Source: Clostridiales bacterium (lineage in GTDB: Bacteria; Bacillota; Clostridia; Tissierellales; Sedimentibacteraceae). From it: 6,474 bases of DNA. The stretch spans positions 6,280-12,753 of the forward strand of contig DNNV01000132.1 of NCBI GenBank assembly GCA_003497505.1, in the 5' to 3' direction. The position numbers were made by a program, and so were the translations under genes. Positions 1-6,474 of this stretch are shown here, in pieces. Below the pieces are notes generated by a model. The model was not told where the DNA came from. It saw nothing but the letters and a program-made list of their open reading frames with translations, and did no database searches. Each line of letters begins with the position of its first letter. The stretch's first letter is position 1.

Positions 1-295
1 CATGTTCGGCATAGGAACAAAGTTGTACAAGCTGGAAATCATCAGCTGCAGGTATGAGGAAATCAGCAATTACATAATGCTTCAGTTGGGAAGAGGGGTT
101 ACAGTCTATAAGACAAAGGGAGGATATACAAACGAAGAAAAAATACAGATAGAATCAGTATGCTCTCCAAATCAGTCCATAATGATTCAAAAATATATAA
201 AAGGAATCGACCCCGCAGCATTTGTAAAGGTGCTGCCCATAATATCCGTATGGGGCAAGGGTAACAGATTTATCGATATAAACATGGAAGATTAA
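1..295 (+). CDS. YitT-family membrane protein, C-terminal DUF2179 domain (5' end outside window)
   Basis: Only the last 98 or so codons are present; the frame is open to the left edge and the first visible ATG (position 2) is probably an internal Met. The visible part matches what I know of DUF2179, the cytoplasmic C-terminal domain of YitT-type proteins: a 'LEIIS' strand, a helix with 'EEISNYI', then the hallmark 'GRGVT', a 'GGYT' turn, and near the end 'IDPAAFV' followed by 'VWGKGN'. Family members usually have about 280 residues, with five or six membrane helices preceding this domain, so roughly two thirds of the gene lies upstream. The biochemical function of the family is not established; DUF2179 resembles small ligand-binding domains. 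The gene ends with TAA at 293-295, 20 bases before a hairpin terminator, and faces the convergent cupin gene. The family call is confident; the substrate is unknown. Confidence 0.85.
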   Translation, partial: MFGIGTKLYKLEIISCRYEEISNYIMLQLGRGVTVYKTKGGYTNEEKIQIESVCSPNQSIMIQKYIKGIDPAAFVKVLPIISVWGKGNRFIDINMED

Positions 296-315
296 TCAGG
301 AAAAAAGAATGAGAA

Positions 316-357
316 AAAAGATGGCTGCTGCATTGGTAAATGCATCAGCCATCTTTT
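316..357. terminator. Bidirectional intrinsic terminator between convergent yitT-like and cupin genes
   Basis: The arms at 316-334 and 339-357 pair over 19 bases with a single mismatch (C328 opposite C345, an unpaired C/C position) around the 4-base loop GGTA. On the minus strand the stem is followed by a run of six T (positions 319-314, partly in the stem) and then a second T6 tract (306-301), so it should terminate the cupin transcript well. On the plus strand only TTTT (354-357) follows, which makes termination of the YitT transcript weaker. It lies 20 bases after the YitT stop and 15 bases after the cupin stop. Confidence 0.85.
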
Positions 358-372
358 CGATGTTAAAGCGCT

Positions 373-921
373 TTATTCTGCGGCATTGGCGGCTGCCTTT
401 GTTCTTTGAATTGTACCGTGGGGATGACGAGGCGGAGCATAAACGGAATACAGCTTCATCGGTGTACTTCCTGTATTGACCACATTGTGCCACGTATTAG
501 CCGGAACAATGAATGCATAGTCATCGTCCACGTTTACTACATATTCATCTGCGTTCTTGTCTTTTCCCATTCTTACCGTGCCCTGACCTTCCTCAATCCG
601 TATGAACTGGTCAACATTGGGGTGTATTTCCATGCCTATATCCTCTCCCGGAGCAAGGCTCATCAGTGTAAGCTGCATGTGGTCACCAGTCCACAGTGCA
701 GTTCGGAAGTTATTGTTTTGCTTTGAGGCCTCATCTATATTTATGGCAAAGGGATTAGGCCCGTAATCTTTAATTTCCATTCCCGTGTAATCTGTGTTTC
801 GCACAGGATACCCCCACGTATAATCCGGACGACCCAGCGCATAAAAATATGGATACATTTCCGGATTGTACCACGGCGCATTTCTGCAGTTGTTGCATGG
901 ATAGTTATTATAGTTGTACAT
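373..921 (-). CDS. Single-domain cupin protein with Tyr/Asn/Cys-rich N-terminus
   Basis: This 182-residue protein has a beta-barrel cupin core at about residues 50-170. Cupin motif 1 has the canonical spacing G92-(X)5-E98-X-H100-(X)4-Q105-(X)6-G112, but Glu replaces the first His and Gln the usual Glu. Motif 2 is P140-(X)4-H145-(X)3-N149. The likely metal ligands are thus E98, H100, Q105 and H145. Segments such as 'DYGPNPF', 'FRTALWTG', 'LMSLAPGEDIGMEIHP' and 'YAPPRHPHGT' are, from memory, conserved in a clostridial cupin family often labelled mannose-6-phosphate isomerase-like; the reaction is unknown. The first 40 residues are rich in Tyr, Asn and Pro with two Cys (C9, C12), a composition seen in spore coat proteins. 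The ATG at 921-919 follows GGAAGG (934-929) by 7 bases. A sigma-K-like promoter lies just upstream and a terminator just downstream, so it is probably monocistronic. A spore-coat role is inference. Confidence 0.88.
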   Translation of the reverse strand: MYNYNNYPCNNCRNAPWYNPEMYPYFYALGRPDYTWGYPVRNTDYTGMEIKDYGPNPFAINIDEASKQNNNFRTALWTGDHMQLTLMSLAPGEDIGMEIHPNVDQFIRIEEGQGTVRMGKDKNADEYVVNVDDDYAFIVPANTWHNVVNTGSTPMKLYSVYAPPRHPHGTIQRTKAAANAAE

Positions 922-950
922 GAATTTTCCTTCCTTTCATAAAGCTATAT

Positions 951-978
951 TATTCTATGCTGTCGGTACATAAATGTT
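951..978 (-). promoter_or_regulatory. Putative sigma-K-type (mother-cell) promoter of the cupin gene
   Basis: Read on the minus strand, AAC (978-976), 16 bases, then CATAGAATA (959-951) matches at every defined position the B. subtilis sigma-K consensus as I recall it (mAC, N16, CATAnnnTA). It also resembles the sigma-E -10 (CATACAAT, 7 of 8). Transcription would begin about 7 bases further on, leaving a leader of about 20-25 bases with the ribosome site. No good sigma-A pair is seen: a TTGACA at 986-981 (minus) has no -10 at 16-18 bases; the nearest, TAGAAT at 957-952, is 23 bases away. Confidence 0.45.
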
Positions 979-983
979 TATGT
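968..983. repeat. Perfect 7+2+7 inverted repeat, possible operator
   Basis: The arms ACATAAA (968-974) and TTTATGT (977-983) are exact reverse complements around TG. The repeat lies in the divergent region between the cupin and A2M genes and overlaps the proposed -35 element of the cupin promoter. Its size and symmetry would fit a dimeric helix-turn-helix regulator, but AT-rich sequence also gives such repeats by chance, and there is no regulator gene in the window. Confidence 0.35.
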
Positions 984-1017
984 CAAAAATCGAATGAGGG
1001 CATATCGTAAAATTAAA

Positions 1018-1046
1018 TGGAAATTTACAGGTAATAGGTATATAAT
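1018..1046 (+). promoter_or_regulatory. Putative promoter of the A2M-Memo operon (consensus -10, weak -35)
   Basis: A perfect TATAAT stands at 1041-1046, which would place the start of transcription near 1053 and give a leader of about 30 bases before the ATG at 1084. The -35 is poor: TGGAAA (1018-1023) has the right 17-base spacing but little match, while TTTACA (1024-1029) matches well but is only 11 bases away. The promoter may need an activator or be weak. Confidence 0.45.
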
Positions 1047-1083
1047 GTAAACAGCAGTATTTATTTCAAGTAAGGAGGTATCT

Positions 1084-4000
1084 ATGTACAAACGTATTTT
1101 ATCATGCATTTTATGCATTTGTCTTGTATTTACCGCGTGCTCGCGAGGCAGGGAGGCTGTAGTTGAAGATGTTCCTGAGCGTCATGACACTATGCCTGCC
1201 GAGGACAGATTTGAGCTTGCAGCTGTTGAGTATGATAAGCACGGTATCAGCAATTCTTCATCCTTCAAGCTTACGTCCAGGGATGGCATAGATAAAGCAT
1301 ACGTGGAGAAAAATTTTAAGGTTGCTCCTGAGAGCAAGCTTAAAATTGAAGAACTTTCATCCACGGAGTACAACGTCATTCCTCTGTCTGATTTTAAATA
1401 CGATGAAATCTATCAGTTCACACTGAAGGATGAGTCCTACGAATATTCATGGGCATTTCAGACAAGGAAGCCGTTTGGAGTGGAGAGTACCCTGCCTGCG
1501 GACTTGGGCGATTATGTGCCGGTAAATTCCGGAATTGAAATATATTTTACTCAGGGAAATCTGGCAGATATCGATGATTATTTTGAAATAATGCCGAAGG
1601 TTGATGGAAAGCTTATATACAAGGACAATGCAGCAATATTTGTTCCGTCACAATTGGATATGAACACCATTTACACTGTCACAGTCAAAAAGGGCTACGG
1701 TCCCGCAGGAAGCGAGGAGAAGCTTAAGGAGGACTACAAGTTCACATTTACAACACAGAGCGAAAGAAGCTCGGAAATTTATTTCAACAGAGCAATAATA
1801 AATATCCACGAAAGCAACGTTAAAATAATAGATGCCTATGTAGGCAAGGAACAGGAATACAATATAAATATTTATCAGTACGACGATGTGGGAAAATTTA
1901 CAGAGGATGTGTCTTTTTATGCTGAAACGGGAAAATTTCCTAAAACCGCCGGCAATGACAGGCTTGCTCTCATGAGCTCCCTGAGCCAGAAACCACACAT
2001 GCAGGAGACGCCAACCCATCTGAACGCATTATTTGAGCTGCCGGAGGAGCTTAAAAAGGGTTACTATCTTCTTGAATTCGACGGGGAGGGGCTGGCTAAA
2101 AAGCAGTATCTTTTCCTTCAGATAAACGACATATTGGTTTACTACGGCATATTTGAAAATGGCATGCTTGTATTTGCAGGCGAAGGATTAACCGGCGGAG
2201 GAATAGAGGATGCGCAGGTAATACTAAACGGCAAAATGGCAGGCTACACCAATGAAAAGGGAGTTCTTGTGCTGGATGAAATTCCTTCGGATGAAAAGGC
2301 CATAAAGCTCACAGTGAGAGCAAAGGGCTACAATGACTTCATATACGGTGAAAGCTTTTTTATAAACAACTATTATTACAGATACAATTACGGCTCCTAT
2401 GATTACTACAGATACATAGACACTGACCGTCCCGTATACCTGCCTACAGACACAATCAATGTGTGGGGCTTTGCGAAGCACAGGGATAAAAAATCCGTGG
2501 GAGAGGTAAAGCTTGAGCTGTACGACGGCGATTTGGTTCTTGAAACAAAGACTGTGAAGCTCACGGATGTGGGAACATATCAGGCAAACTTTGAAATAAG
2601 CAATATTACGGCTGAGTGGCTTGGAATAAGAGTTTATGACAATGAAACTTTCATTTCGGGAACGAGTGCTTACATAAGAGAATACACAAAGCCCCTGTTC
2701 ACCCTTAAGGGCAGTATGGATAAAAAATTTGCGTACAGCGGTGAAGAGGTAAATTATAAAATAAATTCGAGCTTTTTTGACGGTTCTCCGATGTCTGGAC
2801 TTGAGCTTCGCATGAAAACAAATACATATTCAGATGTGCTGGAATACGAACGATTTGACATAGGTGTCAAAACAGACAAAAATGGTGATTACTCTTTAAG
2901 GTTCAACACAAGAGTAGTCAGTGACGGCTGGAGACCCGTTGAGGTATATGCTGATGCCTTCAATGACAAGGCTGAGGATGCAAATGTGTACACCAGAAAT
3001 ACAATAAAAATATTTCCGAAGCACAGGATGCTTGAAATGGAGCAGAATGAAGAGGACCTAAAATCAATAAGCATATTGCTTCACGAGCTGAGCCTTGAAA
3101 ACTATGACCTTGATAACGGGTATGACTACAAGCAGCTTAGAGGAAAGCCTGTGGATGATAGCATAAATGTCAGGATAATCGAAAGATACAACGAAAAGGT
3201 TGTAGTAGGAGAGGAATACGACTTTATCAACAAGGTAAATGTAGTAAAATACGACTACAAAAGGATTGAAAATACGGTATACGACCAGAATGTATCCACA
3301 GAGGAAGGCATTTACTCCATAGAAATACCGGATTTCAGAGAGGACAGAAACTATGAAATAATTGCATTCAACGAGGACGGCAACGGAGGAATCAAAGAAA
3401 CACTAAGTGCATTCAGCAGAAGGTACTCATACTACGAGGGCTATTATACGCTGGAGAAGGTTGATTCGGGGAAGACCTACAGGCTGAATGCCCCCGTGAA
3501 TCTAAAGCTGCAGTATATGGGAGAGGATATTGAGGAACTGGAAAATGACAGCCTGCTTATAATATACATGAGAAATGGCATTGCGAATTATGATGTGTAT
3601 GATACAACAAGAGTGCAGACAGTCTTCAGCGAGAATTATATTCCAAACACACGATTATATGCAGTGTATATTAAAAACGGGTATCTTTACTTAGCTTTGC
3701 CTAATGAAAGCCTGATTTATGACATATCGGAGAGAAAGCTTAATATAGAGCTTACTACAGACAGGAAGGAATACAGGCCGGGAGAAGAGGTTGAAGTCAA
3801 GGTAAGGGTGACAGATGAATACGGCAGGCCGCAGGTTGCGGATGTGAACATAAGCGTGGTTGATGAGGCATATTTTGCCGCTGTATACAGTGATGGTGTG
3901 GATACCCTGAGAGGTTTGTACAGGTATTCGTGGAGTGGCGGCATGATAAAAAGCTATCTGTCAAACATTGACCTCAGCGAAAAGAATTCCTCTGCGGAAA

Positions 4001-5898
4001 TGGGCGGCGGAGGAGGACCGGACGGTGAATTCAGAGATGACTTCAAGGATGCCAATGTCTTCAAAACAATTACAACCGGCTCCGACGGCAGGGCCTCAAT
4101 GAAATTTACGCTGGCTGACAATCTCACATCATGGCGAATAACCTATCAGGCAATTACAGAAAAACTGTATGCAGGAAGTGGTACCGCAAATATAAGCTCA
4201 AGCCTTCCGTTCTTTACGGATTTGATTATGGGTAAAAAATATCTTTCCGAGGACAAAATTGAGGCATCTCTCAGAGTATTCGGGACTGCGGTAAAGCAGG
4301 GGGAAAATATTGAATATATTGTTGCTGTAAGAAACATGGATGATGATAAAAAAACAGAATACAAATCATCCGGCAAAGCGGGAGATTATACAAATATAAG
4401 CATGGGCAAACTTGATGAAGGAAGCTATGAAGTATATGTAACTGCAAAAAGCGGCAGCCATCAGGATAAAATTATGGAAGAATTCAGTGTTGTGGATTCA
4501 TATATGTATTTCCAAAATACCGGATATTACAAGATTTCAGAAAGCACCGTCCTTGACAAGGTGTATTCAAATCCGGTTATTACGCTTTACAATGAAAGCA
4601 CCTCCGATTTCTATAACAGCCTAAGAGCAATTTCGTCCTCAGATGGCAGCAGAATAGATCAGACTGCAGTCTCTATGATAGCGGCAGGATATATAAACAG
4701 CCTTTTCGGAACCGAGCTGTACTACGACGAGGATGAGCTCCTTGACATAATATTCAGATATGAGGACAAGGAAGGCGGTCTGAGGCTTCTGCCCTATTCG
4801 GAGAAGGATGCTGAGTTGACTGCTAAAATGGTTCACATATTCAACAGCAGCTATCTGAACGAAAAAATGAAGAAATATTTTAAAAATATTTTGAGTAACG
4901 ATGAATACAGCACGGATACTGCCGCAGCTCTGTGGGGAATGAGCAAGTACAGGCAGCCTGTACTGGTTGCAATATATGACTTGCTGGAAAAACAAGACCT
5001 GAGTGAAATAGATACAATATATCTGTCTCTCGCTCTTGCGGAGCTGGGCGACGGAAAAACCGCAAGAAAGCATTACAGGGAGCTGGCAAACATGCTTAAT
5101 GCGTCGGAAGACTATTTGTACTGGGGAGAAGGCAGCAGCAAGGAGAATGATTACGAACTCACGGCACTTCTGGCTGTCCTGGCTTCGAAGCTTCAGGATT
5201 TTGACAGAGGCGATAAAATGTTTAAATATATTTATAATAATCCGTCAAAATATAATCTCAGCAGCATTGAACAGCTAAAATACATTATGAACAGAGATAT
5301 TATGAGCTTGAAGGAAGTACAGGATTTGTACGGCGAGGTCACGGTTGAGACGGGAGACAGCAAAAATACCTACAAGCTAAAGCTGTTTGACAGCGAAAGC
5401 TTTACAGTTAAAAAGGATGAAATAACCAGGGTTGTATTCAGTGATATTAAGGGAGCCATAGCATGCAAGGTTGAGGCTCTTGGAAACAAGGATGACCTAT
5501 ATAAAAGCAAGACTGATGAATTCTCAATATCTGTGGACTACATGCTTGAAAATGCCTATGAGAAAAAGAAGAGCTTCAATCATTCGGATGTAGTGAAGGT
5601 TCAGTTAATACCCAATATTTCACCGGCTGCCGAAAGCGGCATGTATGAGGTCACATATGTAATTCCTTCCGGCTTCAGATATATGTACGATGGAAAAAAT
5701 TATGCCTGGGGAGAAGCAAACGGTCAAAAGCTTGTATACAGATTTTATTACAATAAGGAAAGACCAAATGTATTTCCTATAGAATTTTATATGCAGGCGG
5801 CTCAAAAAGGGGAATACACAGTCGACTATGCCGTAATCAAGAGATTCTTTGAGAATAAGCTGAATTATATTGAAAGAACGGTTATTTCCGTAAATTAA
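1084..5898 (+). CDS. Alpha-2-macroglobulin family lipoprotein lacking the thioester motif
   Basis: This 1604-residue protein starts with a lipoprotein signal peptide (K3, R4, hydrophobic to F16-T17-A18-C19), so it is probably anchored to the outer face of the membrane. I read the domains as follows. Residues 45-129 and 130-225 are two Ig-like (Big_5-like) domains. A macroglobulin-like region with 'GGGIEDAQVILNG...GYTNEKGVL' precedes a Tyr-rich linker (430-444). An MG2 domain begins at T447-D-R-P-V-Y-L-P. MG3/MG4 cover about 534-645, MG5/MG6 about 685-880, and a bait-region domain starts near 885 ('DRKEYRPGEEV', 893-903; 'VVDEAY' near 925). A short bait-like loop contains GGGGG (974-978). MG7 has 'LADNLTSWR' (1010-1018), followed by a CUB-like part, a helical TED-like domain (about 1167-1410) and a beta-rich C-terminal domain. 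The expected CxEQ is R1190-I-D-Q1193, so no thioester can form. Relatives act as protease traps or envelope-protecting scaffolds; the role here is unknown. AAGGAGGT at 1072-1079 supports the start. It is co-transcribed with the Memo-like gene. Confidence 0.9.
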   Translation: MYKRILSCILCICLVFTACSRGREAVVEDVPERHDTMPAEDRFELAAVEYDKHGISNSSSFKLTSRDGIDKAYVEKNFKVAPESKLKIEELSSTEYNVIPLSDFKYDEIYQFTLKDESYEYSWAFQTRKPFGVESTLPADLGDYVPVNSGIEIYFTQGNLADIDDYFEIMPKVDGKLIYKDNAAIFVPSQLDMNTIYTVTVKKGYGPAGSEEKLKEDYKFTFTTQSERSSEIYFNRAIINIHESNVKIIDAYVGKEQEYNINIYQYDDVGKFTEDVSFYAETGKFPKTAGNDRLALMSSLSQKPHMQETPTHLNALFELPEELKKGYYLLEFDGEGLAKKQYLFLQINDILVYYGIFENGMLVFAGEGLTGGGIEDAQVILNGKMAGYTNEKGVLVLDEIPSDEKAIKLTVRAKGYNDFIYGESFFINNYYYRYNYGSYDYYRYIDTDRPVYLPTDTINVWGFAKHRDKKSVGEVKLELYDGDLVLETKTVKLTDVGTYQANFEISNITAEWLGIRVYDNETFISGTSAYIREYTKPLFTLKGSMDKKFAYSGEEVNYKINSSFFDGSPMSGLELRMKTNTYSDVLEYERFDIGVKTDKNGDYSLRFNTRVVSDGWRPVEVYADAFNDKAEDANVYTRNTIKIFPKHRMLEMEQNEEDLKSISILLHELSLENYDLDNGYDYKQLRGKPVDDSINVRIIERYNEKVVVGEEYDFINKVNVVKYDYKRIENTVYDQNVSTEEGIYSIEIPDFREDRNYEIIAFNEDGNGGIKETLSAFSRRYSYYEGYYTLEKVDSGKTYRLNAPVNLKLQYMGEDIEELENDSLLIIYMRNGIANYDVYDTTRVQTVFSENYIPNTRLYAVYIKNGYLYLALPNESLIYDISERKLNIELTTDRKEYRPGEEVEVKVRVTDEYGRPQVADVNISVVDEAYFAAVYSDGVDTLRGLYRYSWSGGMIKSYLSNIDLSEKNSSAEMGGGGGPDGEFRDDFKDANVFKTITTGSDGRASMKFTLADNLTSWRITYQAITEKLYAGSGTANISSSLPFFTDLIMGKKYLSEDKIEASLRVFGTAVKQGENIEYIVAVRNMDDDKKTEYKSSGKAGDYTNISMGKLDEGSYEVYVTAKSGSHQDKIMEEFSVVDSYMYFQNTGYYKISESTVLDKVYSNPVITLYNESTSDFYNSLRAISSSDGSRIDQTAVSMIAAGYINSLFGTELYYDEDELLDIIFRYEDKEGGLRLLPYSEKDAELTAKMVHIFNSSYLNEKMKKYFKNILSNDEYSTDTAAALWGMSKYRQPVLVAIYDLLEKQDLSEIDTIYLSLALAELGDGKTARKHYRELANMLNASEDYLYWGEGSSKENDYELTALLAVLASKLQDFDRGDKMFKYIYNNPSKYNLSSIEQLKYIMNRDIMSLKEVQDLYGEVTVETGDSKNTYKLKLFDSESFTVKKDEITRVVFSDIKGAIACKVEALGNKDDLYKSKTDEFSISVDYMLENAYEKKKSFNHSDVVKVQLIPNISPAAESGMYEVTYVIPSGFRYMYDGKNYAWGEANGQKLVYRFYYNKERPNVFPIEFYMQAAQKGEYTVDYAVIKRFFENKLNYIERTVISVN

Positions 5899-5903
5899 CA
5901 GAC

Positions 5904-5909
5904 AGGTGG
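5904..5909 (+). promoter_or_regulatory. Ribosome binding site fixing the start of the Memo-like gene
   Basis: AGGTGG lies 4 bases before the ATG at 5914 and within the 15-base gap after the A2M stop codon. It is one mismatch from AGGAGG and rather close to the start, weaker than the AAGGAGGT of the A2M gene. No comparable site precedes the in-frame Met codons 11 and 17, and starting at those would cut into the hydrophobic segment, so ATG 5914 is preferred. Confidence 0.6.
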
Positions 5910-5913
5910 TACA

Positions 5914-6474
5914 ATGCGCACAATAAATAAAGCAACTCTGCTTATGACGGCTGCCGCAGTTATGCTCAGTATTTTTCTCATTAATTATAGACGTGAAAAT
6001 TACACTCATGAGGTGGGCGCTGGGGAGCAGGAAGCAGAATCATACATTCACAGCAGTAACGACATGCTGCAATGTTTGTATTTTGACGAAACTCTTTTTG
6101 TGAATATAAAAAGCTTTAAAAAATTAAATGAAACAAGTGAGGGCAGGATACGTGGATGCATCCTGCCCCACCATCTTACGGCGGCAGATTTGATACACGA
6201 GGTATTTCAGAATGTCAGCTCCTATGAATATGAAACGGTGGTCATTATGGGACCCGACCATGAAAGCCTCGAGAGAGGAAAGATATTTACGGCTGCCGGA
6301 GACTGGCAGACACCCTTCGGCATATTGGAAACTGATTATGAGATGACTTCACGGCTGCTTGAAAACAGCTTTGTTCTGGACAACAGCGAAAAAATGACGT
6401 CAGAGCATTCTGTTTCAAGCATAATACCCTTCATAAAGTACTATATGGGTGCTGTGAAGGCGGTTTCCCTGGCT
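5914..6474 (+). CDS. Memo-like protein (AmmeMemoRadiSam system protein B family), membrane-anchored, 3' end outside window
   Basis: The frame is open from ATG 5914 to the window edge, giving 187 residues; Memo-family proteins are usually about 260-300, so perhaps the last third is missing. Residues 8-24 form one hydrophobic segment with R2 and K6 before it and no clear cleavage site, so it is probably a signal anchor with the rest outside the cell. The Memo fold is recognised from 'ILPHHL' (P85-H86-H87), 'VVIMGPDH' (G113-P-D-H116), 'WQTPFG' (131-136) followed by 'ETDYE', and 'SEHSVSSIIPFIKYY' (E164-H165-S166, then the PF motif), all in family order. H86 or H87, H116 and E164/H165 correspond to the conserved metal-site and active-site region of the Memo/dioxygenase-like fold. 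It follows the A2M gene by 15 bases, so the two are very probably co-transcribed. The substrate is unknown, and whether AMMECR1 and radical-SAM partners follow cannot be seen. Confidence 0.85.
   Translation, partial: MRTINKATLLMTAAAVMLSIFLINYRRENYTHEVGAGEQEAESYIHSSNDMLQCLYFDETLFVNIKSFKKLNETSEGRIRGCILPHHLTAADLIHEVFQNVSSYEYETVVIMGPDHESLERGKIFTAAGDWQTPFGILETDYEMTSRLLENSFVLDNSEKMTSEHSVSSIIPFIKYYMGAVKAVSLA

Noticed and set aside
364..375. Palindrome TAAAGCGCTTTA at the cupin stop codon
   Set aside because: Self-complementary without a loop, within the end of a coding region and beside a stronger terminator; there is no reason to treat it as a regulatory site.
406..726. A 106-codon open frame on the plus strand opposite the cupin gene
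   Set aside because: It lies wholly antisense to a well-supported cupin, has no ribosome binding site of note, and its translation shows no recognisable domain.
1001..1009. CATATCGTA on the plus strand, a second CATAnnnTA match facing the A2M gene
   Set aside because: No AC element or sigma-E-like -35 at the correct distance; the TATAAT at 1041 is a better candidate for this gene.
4639..5073. A 144-codon open frame on the minus strand inside the A2M gene
   Set aside because: It is a by-product of the codon use of the TED-coding region; the protein is Cys/His-scattered with no family features, and the opposite strand is clearly coding.
5620..6009. A 129-codon minus-strand frame spanning the A2M end and the Memo-like start
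   Set aside because: It overlaps two genes in clear operon arrangement and has no family features.
3..6474. CRISPR arrays, tRNA or rRNA genes, insertion sequences, prophage or toxin-antitoxin pairs
   Set aside because: I saw no regularly spaced repeats, cloverleaf-like segments, transposase motifs or flanking duplications; nearly all of the window is accounted for by four genes.

Overview
The window looks like a piece of chromosome from a spore-forming, anaerobic Bacillota (Clostridia) lineage. The evidence is a moderately AT-rich base composition, strong AGGAGG-type ribosome binding sites, a YitT-type membrane protein tail, a cupin of a type I associate with clostridia, and a mother-cell-sigma-like promoter. 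This placement is inferred from gene content; no rRNA or other marker is present.

Layout: (1) 1-295 (+) is the C-terminal DUF2179 domain of a YitT-family membrane protein whose start lies left of the window. (2) 316-357 is a long hairpin that closes both this gene and the convergent cupin gene. (3) 373-921 (-) is a complete 182-residue single-domain cupin with a Tyr/Asn/Cys-rich N-terminus. (4) 922-1083 is a divergent intergenic region holding a sigma-K-like promoter for the cupin, a perfect 7+2+7 inverted repeat, and a TATAAT box for the rightward gene. (5) 1084-5898 (+) is a 1604-residue lipoprotein of the bacterial alpha-2-macroglobulin (A2M) family. (6) 5914 to the window end (+) is the first 187 codons of a membrane-anchored Memo-like protein (the AmmeMemoRadiSam system protein B family), 15 bases downstream of the A2M stop and almost certainly in the same operon.

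The central unit is the A2M-Memo pair. The A2M protein has the full series of macroglobulin-like domains, but the thioester CxEQ motif is replaced by R-I-D-Q at residues 1190-1193. It therefore should not trap proteases covalently and resembles the thioester-less (YfaS-like) bacterial class. The familiar partner in many Gram-negative bacteria, PbpC, is not visible here. The immediate neighbour is instead a Memo-fold protein with an N-terminal membrane anchor, which suggests a pair working at the outer face of the membrane. The cupin and YitT genes look like independent transcription units.
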